Assembly (NCBI RefSeq): GCF_022179545.1
Contig: NZ_AP025518.1
Location: 3,658,001 to 3,722,000 of the forward strand
Direction of reading: 5' to 3'
Source: Mycolicibacterium fortuitum subsp. fortuitum
GTDB lineage: Bacteria; Actinomycetota; Actinomycetes; Mycobacteriales; Mycobacteriaceae
DNA: 64,000 nucleotides
In this document: piece after piece, positions 1 through 9,900 of the stretch
Layout of the letters: each line of letters opens with the position of its first letter
How positions within the stretch are numbered: position 1 is the first letter of the stretch
Program-made: the position numbers and the translations under genes
Notes under the pieces: generated by a model
Databases searched by the model: none
The model's input: the letters and a program-made list of their open reading frames with translations, nothing else
Told to the model about the DNA's origin: nothing

Positions 1-2
1 GC

Positions 3-482
3 ACGCCTGCCGATCCGTCCGGCTTCCATACCGCAACGCGCCAAGGCCAATCCACCGATCTCGGCGACGACATAGCCTTCGTCGCCCCCTCGGGCAAGGC
101 CCGCTGCGCCACCGACAAGAACGTCGAAGGCCAATTGGCGTGCCTGATCCAGGCCGACGGCCTGCCCTCCAAGCCCGCCGATGTCGAGGGCCAGTGGATC
201 CCCGGCTGGGTGGATTTCGCCGGCGAGACCGTGGACATCGGCTCGCTGCACGGAGATCCGGGCCGGTTCAACTACGGCGATGGCGCGCAGCTGCCCGCGG
301 GCAAGTCACTGGCCTTCGGCGACTACCGGTGCCGGGGTGACGACTCCACGCTGGTGTGCGTCAACTACGCGCACCAGTCGGCAGTGCTGCTGAGCTCCTC
401 GGGGGTAGAACCACTGGGCTGCCTCAAGCCGGTTCCACCGCCGGTCGGCGTCGGACGTCAGCTCGGCTGCACGCCCGACTAA
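3..482 (+). CDS. C-terminal part of an exported Cys-containing hypothetical protein (5' end outside window)
   Basis: The reading frame is open from the window edge to TAA at 480-482, so only the last 159 residues are seen and no start or signal peptide is visible. The visible part has six cysteines, low-charge Gly/Asp-rich composition and a Pro-rich tail, as in secreted or lipoprotein domains of mycobacteria. I do not recognise the family with confidence; an LppI-like lipoprotein is one possibility. It converges on the next gene with a 4-base overlap. Confidence 0.6.
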   Translation, partial: TPADPSGFHTATRQGQSTDLGDDIAFVAPSGKARCATDKNVEGQLACLIQADGLPSKPADVEGQWIPGWVDFAGETVDIGSLHGDPGRFNYGDGAQLPAGKSLAFGDYRCRGDDSTLVCVNYAHQSAVLLSSSGVEPLGCLKPVPPPVGVGRQLGCTPD

Positions 483-817
483 CGCCAGCCGTCGGCGGCC
501 TTCGCGGCCTGCAACAGCACGTCACACAACTGCCGCAGTTCGTCGGCCCCGGCGCCCTCGTCGACCGCGGTCGCGACATCCTCGGCCGCACACCGCACCT
601 GAAACACCCGGTCGGACAATTGGGCTGCCTCGTCCGCACTGAGCACCACCGAGTCCGGGGCCAGTGAGGTGCCTTTCACCATGGCGCGTTGTTCGTAGGC
701 CCGCTGCCGGCAGGACTGCCTGCAGTACTGACGACGCCGGCCCATCTGCGCATCAGCGACCTCACGCCCGCACCACCGACACGGCTGTGGACGGTTCCTT
801 CTGTGGTGGTGCGCCAT
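479..817 (-). CDS. Small zinc-knuckle hypothetical protein (Rv2049c-like position)
   Basis: The ORF is 112 aa from the ATG at 817. A longer frame to 916 exists, but its extra N-terminus runs into the rbpA promoter region and looks non-coding. The N-terminus is His/Arg-rich and followed by CRWCG and YCRQSCRQRAYEQR, a probable C-x2-C/C-x3-C zinc site. The rest is an acidic helical segment. The gene is divergent from rbpA, the place held by Rv2049c in M. tuberculosis. The biochemical role is unknown; nucleic-acid binding is only a guess from the zinc motif. Confidence 0.7.
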   Translation of the reverse strand: MAHHHRRNRPQPCRWCGREVADAQMGRRRQYCRQSCRQRAYEQRAMVKGTSLAPDSVVLSADEAAQLSDRVFQVRCAAEDVATAVDEGAGADELRQLCDVLLQAAKAADGWR

Positions 818-939
818 GGGTCCTGACTGTAGACTGCCCGACGCCGCGACCCGCGTATCATCGATGGTCGAGTCGGGAACTTCGCAACGCTGTGCTGCGT
901 TGATACATCCGGACAAACGCCGAATAAGGAGTGTTGACG

Positions 940-1278
940 ATGGCTGATCGCGTCCTGAGAGGCAGTCGCCTCGGAGCCGTGAGCTACGAGACCGACCGCA
1001 ACCATGACCTGGCGCCGCGTCAGGTCGCGCGCTACCGCACCGAGAACGGCGAGGAATTCGACGTTCCGTTCGCCGACGATGCCGAGATCCCCGGCACCTG
1101 GCTGTGCCGCAACGGCCTCGAGGGCACCCTGATCGAGGGTGACGTGCCGGAGCCCAAGAAGGTCAAGCCGCCGCGCACCCACTGGGACATGCTGCTGGAG
1201 CGTCGCTCCGTCGAAGAGCTCGAGGAGCTGCTCAAGGAGCGCCTCGACCTGATCAAGACCAAGCGTCGCGGCAGCTGA
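940..1278 (+). CDS. rbpA: RNA polymerase-binding protein RbpA
   Basis: RbpA is an essential actinobacterial transcription factor that binds RNA polymerase and group 1/2 sigma factors and stabilises the open complex. The 112-aa product (family about 111-114 aa) begins MADRVLRGSRLGAVSYE, has the core domain with its WLCRNG segment, the basic linker KKVKPPRTH and the C-terminal sigma-interaction helices ending KTKRRGS. An AAGGA ribosome site lies 9 bases before the ATG at 940; the upstream ATG-like start at 931 is not supported. A strong terminator follows directly, so the gene is probably monocistronic. Confidence 0.97.
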   Translation: MADRVLRGSRLGAVSYETDRNHDLAPRQVARYRTENGEEFDVPFADDAEIPGTWLCRNGLEGTLIEGDVPEPKKVKPPRTHWDMLLERRSVEELEELLKERLDLIKTKRRGS

Positions 1279-1287
1279 GCCGAACAC

Positions 1288-1328
1288 AAAACCGCGGCCA
1301 TGCCCTGTGGGCATGGCCGCGGTTTTTT
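1288..1328. terminator. Bidirectional Rho-independent terminator between rbpA and ppm1
   Basis: A perfect 18-bp stem (1288-1305 with 1309-1326) has a 3-base loop and a run of T on the + side and A on the - side. It lies 10 bases after the rbpA stop and 10 bases before the ppm1 stop on the other strand, so it can end both convergent transcripts. Confidence 0.93.
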
Positions 1329-1338
1329 GCGTCGACTA

Positions 1339-2127
1339 CTAGTTGCGCACCACACCTCTGGCGCGATCGAGACGGCCACGGATACCCCACTCCGCCACCT
1401 TGAACATCGCCTCGCGGATGTTGGAACCGCTCATCTTGGAGACACCGAGTTCACGTTCGGTGAAGGTGATCGGCACCTCGACGACCTTGAATCCGTTGTT
1501 GATGGCACGCCAGGTCAAGTCGATCTGGAAGCAGTAGCCCTTGGAGTCCACCGCCGACAGGTCGATCTTCTCCAGTACCTCACGCCGGTAGGCGCGGTAC
1601 CCCGCGGTGATGTCGTGGATTCCGACACCCAACAGCAACCGTGAATAGGTGTTGGCGGTCTTGGACAGCACCAGCCGACGCACCGGCCAGTTGCGCACCG
1701 TGCCGCCGGGCACGTACCGCGAACCGATGGCCAGGTCCGCTCCGGCGTCGACCGCGTCCAGCAGCCGGTTGAGTTCCTCGGGGGCGTGGCTGCCGTCGGC
1801 GTCCATCTCGACGAGCACGGAGTACCCCCGACCCAGGCCCCAGGCGAAACCGGCCAGGTAAGCCGCGCCGAGACCCGCTTTGCTGGTCCGGTGCATCACG
1901 TGCACGCGATCGGGGTCGGCCAGCGCCAGCTCGTCGGCCAGCTGGCCGGTGCCGTCGGGGCTGCCGTCGTCGACGACCAGGATGTGTACCTCCGGGCAGG
2001 CGTGGTGCACCCGCCCGACGATGAGCGGCAGGTTCTCCCGCTCGTTGTAGGTGGGAATGATCACCAAGGTGCGCTGACTCGGGCGTTCACCGTCCTGGGG
2101 GCGCGCTCCGTCACCAGGGACTGTCAT
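1339..2127 (-). CDS. ppm1: Polyprenol-phosphate mannosyltransferase Ppm1 (GT2 domain only)
   Basis: This enzyme transfers mannose from GDP-mannose to polyprenyl phosphate, giving the donor for lipomannan, lipoarabinomannan and protein mannosylation. The 262-aa product carries the GT2 fold: the [11 protein letters not shown] start, [10 protein letters not shown] at residues 51-60 and the metal-binding EMDADGSH at 107-114. It has no membrane domain of its own. In M. tuberculosis this domain is fused to the Lnt domain; here the lnt gene ends 9 bases upstream, so the two are separate but co-transcribed, as in M. smegmatis. The C-terminus is basic ([13 protein letters not shown]). Confidence 0.95.
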   Translation of the reverse strand: MTVPGDGARPQDGERPSQRTLVIIPTYNERENLPLIVGRVHHACPEVHILVVDDGSPDGTGQLADELALADPDRVHVMHRTSKAGLGAAYLAGFAWGLGRGYSVLVEMDADGSHAPEELNRLLDAVDAGADLAIGSRYVPGGTVRNWPVRRLVLSKTANTYSRLLLGVGIHDITAGYRAYRREVLEKIDLSAVDSKGYCFQIDLTWRAINNGFKVVEVPITFTERELGVSKMSGSNIREAMFKVAEWGIRGRLDRARGVVRN

Positions 2128-2136
2128 GTGGCTCCT

Positions 2137-4047
2137 TCATCGTCGCGGGCCTTCGCCGGTGCGACGCCTCAACATTCTTTGCACGAACCCTCCATTGTGC
2201 AGTATTGCGGCAACGAGTGTCCCAATACCAATCGTGACCAGCACCACCTGCAGGGCGGGCCCCCACTTGGTGGCCGGTGTCAGATCCGATTTCAGCCTGA
2301 TCTGGCTGTCAAGATAGGCGGGCTGGAAGAACTCCGTGCGGGCCAACTCCCGCCCGTCGGGAGCGATCATCGCACTGATGCCGGTGGTCCCGGCGACCAC
2401 CAGGTACCGGTCGTGTTCGACGGCGCGCAGTTTGCCGAACGCCAGCTGCTGTGCGCTCATGTTCTCGTCGAACGTCGCGTTGTTGGTGGGCACCGTCAGT
2501 ACCTGGGCGCCGCTGAGCACCGATTCTCTGGCGGCCCGGTCGAAGATCACCTCCCAGCAGGTGGTCACCCCGATCGGCACGCCGGCCGCATGCACGACGC
2601 CGTTGCCCTCGCCCGGAACGAAGTAGCCGGCCCGGTCGGCGTACGACGACAGGTGTTTGAAGAAACTGCGCCACGGCAGGTACTCGCCGAACGGTTGCAC
2701 GATCTTCTTGTCGTGACGCTCGCCCGCTCCGTGCTCGGGATCCCAGACGATCACGGTGTTGGTGGCCACCGGGTTGTCCGCGGTGTAGCCGTCGGCCTTG
2801 GTGACCGTGCCGACCAGGATCGGCGCGCCGATCGCATCGGCCGCTGCGGTGATCTGCGCCGCGGCATCGGCGTTGGCCAGCGGATCGATGTCGGAGGCGT
2901 TCTCCGGCCACACCACGAACATCGGCTGTGGGGCCCTGCCCGCCCGTACATCGTCGGCCAGCCGCTGCGTCTCCTTCACGTGGTTGTCGAGCACCGCGCG
3001 GCGCTGGGCGTTGAACTCGAGTCCGAGACGGGGCACGTTGCCCTGGACTGCGGCCACGGTGACGGACTGCTCGTCGCCGGCGCCGGTTCCGGAATGGCGG
3101 ACCTGCGGCCACAGCAGGGCGGTGGACAGCAGCACCACCGTGATGCTCAGACCCGGCAGCATGACCGCGGGGGCCGGGAAGCCCGGCTTGTGTCCGTGAT
3201 GCCACCACTGCACGATCTCGTACGCCAGGAGGGTGATGCTGAAGCCCACCAGCGCCACCGCGAGCGACAGCAGCGGTGCGCCGCCCCAGCGTGCCAGCGC
3301 CAGCAGCGGTCCGTTGGTCTGGCCGAATGCGAGGACGCCCCAAGGGAATCCGCCGAAGGGCACGGCCGATTTGAGCCACTCTTGAGTGCCCCACAGCGCG
3401 GCGAACCACAGCGGCCACCCTGGCAGTTGCCGGACCACCACAGCCGCCAGACCGAAGAGTCCGCAGAACAGCGCCTCCATGGCCGCCAGGGCCAGCCACG
3501 GAACCGCACCGACCAGACCGCTGATCCAGGGCAGCAAGGGGACATAGAACGCCAAGCCGAACAGGAATCCGTAGCCGAAGCCGCCGGCGCGAGTGGTGGA
3601 GCGCAGGGTCAGTACCCAGCCGATCAACGCCAGCCCGATGAAGGCCACCCACCACCAGCCGGTCGGCGGATAGCTCAGGCACAACGCGAGCCCGCCGGCG
3701 ACCGACGCGCTCAACTGCGCCCACCGCACAGCCGTGGCCCGGCCGAACCGAGACGCCCACGCCGCCACGACGGACCAGCGGTCGGGCGTGCCGTCCGCGC
3801 TCAGGCGATAGTCGAGCTCTTCGGGTTCCTCGTCGGGATCGATGTCGGCCACCGGATCACCGGTGACGTCCTCGTCCAGTTCCTCGAAGGACCCGTCATC
3901 GAGTGCATCGAGTTCGGCGAGTTCGTCATCCTCGATGGCGGGGATGACGTCGGTGGTCTCGTTTGGTGCCGGCCGCGGGCGGCCGAAACGGTCTGCGTTC
4001 AGGGGCCGCGGACGACCCGTCTTGTCTCTGGGACGGTCACTGCCCAT
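2137..4047 (-). CDS. lnt: Apolipoprotein N-acyltransferase Lnt
   Basis: Lnt adds the third acyl chain to the N-terminal cysteine of lipoproteins in the membrane. The 636-aa product has a long hydrophilic acidic N-terminal extension (about 90 residues), a hydrophobic multi-helix region and a C-terminal nitrilase domain. The catalytic triad is visible as Glu382 (VVWPEN), Lys447 ([13 protein letters not shown]) and Cys497 (TTCWEV), with E. coli-like spacing. The ATG at 4047 overlaps the end of the amidohydrolase gene by 11 bases, which fits translational coupling; the frame extends to 4209 but that part is antisense-like. It probably supports Ppm1 at the membrane. Confidence 0.93.
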   Translation of the reverse strand: MGSDRPRDKTGRPRPLNADRFGRPRPAPNETTDVIPAIEDDELAELDALDDGSFEELDEDVTGDPVADIDPDEEPEELDYRLSADGTPDRWSVVAAWASRFGRATAVRWAQLSASVAGGLALCLSYPPTGWWWVAFIGLALIGWVLTLRSTTRAGGFGYGFLFGLAFYVPLLPWISGLVGAVPWLALAAMEALFCGLFGLAAVVVRQLPGWPLWFAALWGTQEWLKSAVPFGGFPWGVLAFGQTNGPLLALARWGGAPLLSLAVALVGFSITLLAYEIVQWWHHGHKPGFPAPAVMLPGLSITVVLLSTALLWPQVRHSGTGAGDEQSVTVAAVQGNVPRLGLEFNAQRRAVLDNHVKETQRLADDVRAGRAPQPMFVVWPENASDIDPLANADAAAQITAAADAIGAPILVGTVTKADGYTADNPVATNTVIVWDPEHGAGERHDKKIVQPFGEYLPWRSFFKHLSSYADRAGYFVPGEGNGVVHAAGVPIGVTTCWEVIFDRAARESVLSGAQVLTVPTNNATFDENMSAQQLAFGKLRAVEHDRYLVVAGTTGISAMIAPDGRELARTEFFQPAYLDSQIRLKSDLTPATKWGPALQVVLVTIGIGTLVAAILHNGGFVQRMLRRRTGEGPRR

Positions 4048-5632
4048 GGATGACGACACCCCGGTGAACGGTCTGACGGCAGCGCGGCAGTTGCGCATCG
4101 GCGGCCAACCGCGGCAGTGCGGGCACCCGTGACCGCGGGTCGGTGGACCACCGTTGGACGGCGTTGGCCGGCGCGCTGACCTCAAGGTCGTCGGCTTCCC
4201 ACACCGCATAGCTGGCCGGGGCGCCGGGTGTCAGGGTCCCGGTGACACCGTCGCGCACCCCAGAGGCACGCCAGCCGCCACGGGTAGCCGCAGCGAACGC
4301 CGCACGAGCAGAGATGGCACTGCCCGGGCTGCGGTGCGAGACCGCGGCACGCACGGTTTGCCAGGGGTTCATGCTGGTAACCGGGGTGTCTGAGCCGAAC
4401 GCGAGGGGCACGCCTTTGGATGCTAACAGCGCGAACGGGTTGAGCTGGTGAACTCGGTCAACCCCGAGACGCTGGGCATACATACCTTCTTCGCCGCCCC
4501 AGAGGGCGTCGAAGTTCGGTTGCATGCTAGCCATCACGCCCCAGGCCCCCAACCGGGCGGCCTGCTCGGCATCGACCATCTCCAGATGCTCCAGGCGGTG
4601 ACCGCAGCGGGCCAGCGCCGGGCCACCCAACCGCTGCGCGACGGTCTCGAAACCCTCGACGACCGCGGCAACGGCCGCGTCGCCGATCACATGGAACCCT
4701 GCCGGTATTCCGGCCTCGGTACAGGCCTGTACGTGAGTGGCGACGGCGTCGGCGTCGAGGTACTGGTTCCCGCAGGTATCGGGTGCGTCGCAGTAGGGCT
4801 CACTCAGCCATGCGGTGCGAGAGCCGAGGGCCCCATCGACGAAAAGATCACCGGCCAAGCCGCGGGCGCCGGTCTCGGCGATCAGATGACGGGCGTGCTC
4901 GGCGTCGGCGGCGGGTTCTCCCCAAAAGCCGACAACCTCCACGCCGTGCTCCAGCGCCCGCAACTCCTGCCAGTCCGACAAGCCGCCGATCTGGGGGCCC
5001 GCGCACTCGTGGACCGCGGCGATTCCCATTCGGGCCGCGTGGTCGAGAGCGGACACACGCGCGTCGTGCCGTTGCCGCGAGGTCAGCTGCTCACGTGCGG
5101 CTGCCCGGACGAGGTGATGCGCATCGGCGCTCAGCGGCCGCTGCGGATCGAACCCGGCAGCCTCGGCCAGGGCCGGAACCAAACGGCGCAGCCCGGTGGT
5201 CGCGGCGGCCGAGTGCACATCCACGCGCGCCAGATAAGCCGGCCGCTCCCCCAGCACGCCGTCGAGATCCGCAGTGCTCGGGGCTGTGCGCTCGGGCCAA
5301 CCCGACTCATCCCAGCCATGACCCCACACCGGTCCCTCGGGATGCCGGCGGGCGTAGTCACCCACCAGTTGCAGACAGTGCGCCAGCGAGGTGGCAGCGC
5401 GCAGGTCCAGGCCGTCTAGGTTGAGCCCGGTGGCCGTCAGATGAACGTGGCTGTCGACGAATGCCGGTGCCACGAAGCCGCCGTCCAGGTCGACGATCTC
5501 GGCGTCGGGAAACTGGGACCGGCCGACGTCGTCGGTACCAAGCCACGCCACAACCCCGTCGCGGACCGCAAATGCGGTCGCGTCGGGATAGCTGGGGCTG
5601 TGGATGCGCCCGTTGATCAGAAGTGTGGTCAA
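4037..5632 (-). CDS. Metal-dependent amidohydrolase, YtcJ-like family
   Basis: The product is 531 aa, typical for YtcJ/amidohydrolase-3 proteins. The metal site is seen as DSHVHL near residue 61 and later His-containing segments ([16 protein letters not shown]), followed by FGSDTPV with the catalytic Asp near the end. A small N-terminal and C-terminal beta-sandwich flanks the barrel. Substrate cannot be told from the sequence; relatives hydrolyse N-substituted formamides or similar amides. It lies between fxsA and lnt on the same strand and overlaps lnt. Confidence 0.85.
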   Translation of the reverse strand: MTTLLINGRIHSPSYPDATAFAVRDGVVAWLGTDDVGRSQFPDAEIVDLDGGFVAPAFVDSHVHLTATGLNLDGLDLRAATSLAHCLQLVGDYARRHPEGPVWGHGWDESGWPERTAPSTADLDGVLGERPAYLARVDVHSAAATTGLRRLVPALAEAAGFDPQRPLSADAHHLVRAAAREQLTSRQRHDARVSALDHAARMGIAAVHECAGPQIGGLSDWQELRALEHGVEVVGFWGEPAADAEHARHLIAETGARGLAGDLFVDGALGSRTAWLSEPYCDAPDTCGNQYLDADAVATHVQACTEAGIPAGFHVIGDAAVAAVVEGFETVAQRLGGPALARCGHRLEHLEMVDAEQAARLGAWGVMASMQPNFDALWGGEEGMYAQRLGVDRVHQLNPFALLASKGVPLAFGSDTPVTSMNPWQTVRAAVSHRSPGSAISARAAFAAATRGGWRASGVRDGVTGTLTPGAPASYAVWEADDLEVSAPANAVQRWSTDPRSRVPALPRLAADAQLPRCRQTVHRGVVIHGQ

Positions 5633-5649
5633 GCTGTTTCGGGTGGCAG

Positions 5650-6144
5650 TTAGGCCTTGGGAGGCAGGCGGTACGGATCGACGTCGTTGACGTCGATTAC
5701 TTCGCCGTCAATGTAGTCGCCTGTGCCCTGCCGATAACCGGCGGCACCGGTCGCCGCACGGAAACCGGCGGGCGCCGCAACGATGAGCGGCATCCGTCGG
5801 GAGACCAGGCCCGCAAGCACCGGCCGCGCGGCTGCCCTGCCCGGCGGCAGCAGCAACAGCGCACCGAGGGCCGAACTGGCCAATCCGGGAATCACCACCA
5901 GCACGGTGCCCAACGCCACCAGAAGGCTGTCGGACACCGCCGCCTGCGGGTCGGACAAACCGCCGGACAGGCCTTTGCGCAGTCGGCGGATCTGCCGATT
6001 GAGCTGCGAACCGGCGAGCACCAGGCCGATCACGAATGAGGCCGACAGCACCAGCACCGTCCACCCGAAACCGATGGTCGCCGTCAGCGCGACGATCACC
6101 GCGATCTCCAGGACGGCGTAGATGAGGAACAGCCGCTTAGCCAT
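5650..6144 (-). CDS. fxsA: FxsA-family membrane protein
   Basis: The 164-aa product has two N-terminal hydrophobic helices (about residues 4-23 and 28-44), a short basic loop with LNRQIRRLRKG, and a second hydrophobic pair at about 75-110 containing the family's VVIPGLASSALGALLLLPPGR segment in shortened form. The C-terminus is hydrophilic. FxsA is named from E. coli, where it relieves phage F exclusion when overproduced; its normal role is unknown. The order fxsA-amidohydrolase-lnt/ppm1 matches the Rv2053c-Rv2051c side of M. tuberculosis. Confidence 0.88.
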   Translation of the reverse strand: MAKRLFLIYAVLEIAVIVALTATIGFGWTVLVLSASFVIGLVLAGSQLNRQIRRLRKGLSGGLSDPQAAVSDSLLVALGTVLVVIPGLASSALGALLLLPPGRAAARPVLAGLVSRRMPLIVAAPAGFRAATGAAGYRQGTGDYIDGEVIDVNDVDPYRLPPKA

Positions 6145-6150
6145 GCCTGC

Positions 6151-6579
6151 TCAACGATCGGGTGGGCGGTTCGGTTCCTGTCCGTTTGCCGCGCTGCCGA
6201 CAGCGCGTACCTCGATCGCGCTGTGCACCGTGTCGATGCCACCCCTCAGCAGTGCCTGCGGGATGAAGTACCACGCGTGATTCCAGTACCGCCTGACGAT
6301 CGCGTCGAACACCCGCCTGGTCTCGGTCTTCGGTAGGTTGCGGGCCACGGCCTCCACGGGCTCGCCCTTGGGGGCGCCGAGTACCCCGCACTTCTGGATG
6401 GTGACCCGGCCAGTGTTGTTGATGCGCTTGGTCTTCCACGAACCGTGGTCGGTGATGATCATCAGCTTGTCACCGTCGGGTACGCCCCATACCGCGGTCG
6501 GTTTCGGTTTCCCGTCCTTGGTGAACGTGGTCAGCAGCAGATACTTCTCGCGGTAAACATCCTCGAAGGTGGGCGCCAT
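6151..6579 (-). CDS. Split-barrel flavin/F420-dependent (PPOX-class) protein, copy 1
   Basis: The 142-aa product (ATG at 6579; a longer frame to 6639 overlaps the neighbour) begins MAPTFEDVYREKYLLLTTFT and has the PKPTAVWGVPDGDKLMI strand pair and SWKTKRINNTGRVTI typical of FDOR/PPOX split barrels. Such proteins bind F420, FMN or heme-type ligands; the exact cofactor is not evident. It is a close paralogue of the next upstream gene and its start lies 5 bases after that stop. The C-terminal tail is hydrophilic, without the Asn/Ser ending of copy 2. Confidence 0.82.
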   Translation of the reverse strand: MAPTFEDVYREKYLLLTTFTKDGKPKPTAVWGVPDGDKLMIITDHGSWKTKRINNTGRVTIQKCGVLGAPKGEPVEAVARNLPKTETRRVFDAIVRRYWNHAWYFIPQALLRGGIDTVHSAIEVRAVGSAANGQEPNRPPDR

Positions 6580-6584
6580 GCTAC

Positions 6585-6968
6585 TCAGTTCACCGGTTTG
6601 AGCAGCAGCGAAACATTGTTCTGCATGCCGCCGCGCCACTTGGAGAACAGATTGAAGGTCTTGCCCAGCAGACCGTAGCGCTTGCCGATCGCGTCATAGG
6701 TGGCGGCGTTGGCGGATTTGGGCAGGATCTCGGCGACGGCCTCGACCGCTTCGCTCTTGGGATTGCCCCGCACGTCACACACGGCCACGGTGACACGTGG
6801 GGTGTTGCGGATCCGTTTGACCTTCCAGGAGGACTCCTGGGTGATCACGACGAGCCCATCGGCCGACGGCGCAGCCCAGATCGCCGTCGGTTTGGGCCTG
6901 CCGTCCTTGGTGAACGTGGTCAGCAGAACGTAGTTGGCCTTGGCGACGTCGGCGAAGGTGAGAGCCAT
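6585..6968 (-). CDS. Split-barrel flavin/F420-dependent (PPOX-class) protein, copy 2 (Rv2061c-like)
   Basis: This 127-aa protein shares TFADVAKANYVLLTTFTKDG, PKPTAIWAAP and SWKVKRIRNTPRVTV with copy 1. It sits just downstream of cobN, the place of Rv2061c in M. tuberculosis, so it is the likely orthologue and copy 1 the extra. A deazaflavin or flavin oxidoreductase role is inferred from family only. It is 20 bases from the cobN stop, so co-transcription with cobN is likely. Confidence 0.85.
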   Translation of the reverse strand: MALTFADVAKANYVLLTTFTKDGRPKPTAIWAAPSADGLVVITQESSWKVKRIRNTPRVTVAVCDVRGNPKSEAVEAVAEILPKSANAATYDAIGKRYGLLGKTFNLFSKWRGGMQNNVSLLLKPVN

Positions 6969-6988
6969 GAAGTGAATCTACTGGCTCG

Positions 6989-9900
6989 TCACCCTTCCAG
7001 CTCGCCCTCGGTTTCCAGCAACACCTGCCGCAGCCCGTCGAGAGTGGCCTGCTCGGGCTCGGCCCACATGCCGCGGCCTGCGGCCTCCAGCAGCCGCTCG
7101 GCCATGCCGTGCAGCGCCCACGGATTGGATTCGGACATGAATTTGCGGTTTTCGTCGTCGAGCACGTATTCGGCCGATAGCCGCTCGTACATCCAGTCGG
7201 CCATCACGTGCGCGGTGGCGTCGTAACCGAACAGGTAGTCGACCGTGGCCGCCATCTCGAACGCGCCCTTGTAGCCGTGCCTGCGCATCGCCGTGATCCA
7301 GCGTGGGTTCACCACCCGGGCCCGGAAGACGCGGTTGGTCTCCTCGGACAAGGTGCGGGTGCGGACGGCGTCGGGGCGGGTGTTGTCGCCGATGTAGGCC
7401 GCCGGGGCCTGCCCGGTCAGCGCCCGCACGGTGGCGACCATCCCGCCGTGGTACTGGAAGTAGTCGTCGGAGTCGGCGATGTCGTGTTCGCGGGTGTCGG
7501 TGTTCTTGGCCGCCACCGCGATTCGCCGGTAGGCCCGGTTCATGTCGTCGGCGGCGGGCGCACCGTCGAGGCCCCGGCCGTACGCGAACCCGCCCCATGC
7601 GGTGTACACCTCGGCCAGGTCGGCGTCGTCACGCCAGTTCCGGCTGTCGATCAGCTGCAGCAGGCCCGCGCCGTAAGTTCCCGGCTTGGAGCCGAAAATC
7701 CTTGTCGTGGCCCGCCTCTGATCACCGTGCTCAGCCAGGTCGGCTTGCGCGTGGGCGCGCACGTAGTTGTCCTCGGCGGCCTCGTCGAGACCGGCCACCA
7801 ATGCCACGGCATCGTCGAGCATGGTGACCACGTGCGGAAACGCATCGCGGAAGAACCCGGAGATGCGCACTGTGACGTCGATGCGCGGGCGCCCGAGTTC
7901 GGCGAGATCGATCGGCTCGAGGTTCACCACCCGACGCGAGGCGTCGTCCCAGACCGGCCGCACGCCCAGCAGGGCGAGCACTTCGGCGATGTCGTCACCG
8001 GCAGTGCGCATGGCCGAGGTGCCCCACACCGAGAGGCCCACCGACTGCGGCCAGCGGCCGTAGTCGGTCCGGTAGCGGTCCAGCAGCGAATCCGCCATCG
8101 CCACACCGGTTTCCCAGGCCAGTCGTGACGGAACCGCCTTGGGGTCCACCGAGTAGAAATTGCGTCCGGTGGGCAGCACGTTGACGAGGCCGCGCAGCGG
8201 CGATCCGGATGGCCCCGAGGCGATGAAGCCGCCGTCCAGAGCCCGTAGCACCTGGTCGATCTCAGCGGCGGTGCCTGCCAATCGGGGCACCACCTCGGTG
8301 GCGGCGAACCGCAGGATGCGGGCGATCTCGGGGTTGTCGGTGATCCTGTCGACAGCGTCTGCATCCCAACCGGATTCCTGCAGTGCGGCCACCAGTTCGC
8401 GGGCCCCGGCCTCGGCCGCGTCGACGGCTGCCCGGTCGTCACTGCCGTCCTCGGTCAGGCCCAGCGCCTGCCGCAGTCCGGGAACCGTCTGCTCGCCGCC
8501 GAACAGCTGGCGCGCCCGCAGGATGGCCAGCACCAGGTCGAGTTCGCCCTCGCCGGTGGGCTTCTGCCCGAGGATGTGCAGGCCGTCGCGGATCTGCACA
8601 TCCTTGATCTCGCACAGCCAGCCGTCGACGTGCAACAGCATGTCGTCGAAGGTGTCCTCGTCGGGACGATCCTCCAGGCCCAGGTCATGGTCCATCTTGG
8701 CCGCGCGCATCAACGTCCAGATCTGCTGGCGGATCGCCGGCAGCTTGCCGGGGTCCAGCGCCGAGACAGTGGAGTGTTCATCGAGCAGCTGCTCGAGTTT
8801 GGCGATGTCACCGTAGGTTTCGGCGCGCGCCATCGGCGGGATCAGGTGATCGACGAGGGTGGCGTGCGCCCGGCGTTTGGCCTGGGTGCCCTCCCCCGGA
8901 TCGTTGACCAGGAACGGGTAGATCAACGGAAGATCGCCGAGGGCGGCGTCGGTGCCGCAGGCCGCGCTCATGCCGAGGGTCTTGCCGGGTAGCCATTCCA
9001 GGTTGCCGTGCTTGCCCAGGTGCACGACGGCATCGGCCCGGAAAGATCCCGGGAACGACGAGTCCAGCCAGCGGTAGGCGGCCAGATAGTGATGACTGGG
9101 CGGCAGATCGGGGTCGTGGTAGATCGCCACAGGGTTCTCACCGAAGCCGCGCGGCGGCTGCACGATCAGCACCACGTTGCCGGCCTGGATGGCCGCGATG
9201 ACGATCTCGCCGTCGGGATCGCTGCTGCGGTCGACGAAGAGCTCACCGGGCGGCGGCCCCCAGTGCTCGACGACGGCGTCGGCGAGTTCGGCAGGCAGCG
9301 TCGCGAACCAGGCCCGGTAATCCTTGGCCGGGACCCGAATCGGGTTGGCGGCCAGCGCTTCGTCGGTCAACCAGTCCGGGTCCTGTCCGCCGCGTTCGAT
9401 CAGCGAGTGGATCAGGGCGTCCCCGTCGCCGGAGTCGATGCCCGGGATGTCGCCGATGTCGTAGCCGGCATCGCGCATGGCGCTTAGCAGTGCGACTGCG
9501 CTCGCCGGAGTGTCCAGGCCGACGGCGTTGCCGATACGGGCGTGCTTGGTGGGGTAGGCCGAAAACACCAGGGCCACCCGCTTTTCAGCGGCCGGGATGG
9601 CGCGCAACCGAGCGTGGCGCACGGCCAGGCCCGCCACCCGCGCACACCGCTCGGGGTCGGCGACGTAGGAGATCAGCCCTTCCGAGTCGATCTCCTTGAA
9701 CGAGAACGGCACCGTGACGATGCGTCCGTCGAACTCGGGGACCGCGACCTGGGTGGCGACGTCCAGCGGCGACATACCGTCGTCGTTGGCTGACCACTGA
9801 TCCCGCGAACTGGTCAGGCAGAGCCCCTGCAGGATCGGGATGTCCAGTGCCGCAAGGTGAGCGACGTTCCACGAATCGTCGTTGCCCCCCGCCCCGACTG

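Noticed and set aside
2309..3760. A 483-codon minus-strand frame inside lnt
   Set aside because: Out-of-frame Arg/Gly-rich reading of lnt, which itself has all catalytic residues.
1786..4053. A 755-codon open frame on the + strand opposite lnt and ppm1
   Set aside because: It is the antisense shadow of two well-recognised genes; the composition is that of a reversed GC-rich coding frame with no domain.
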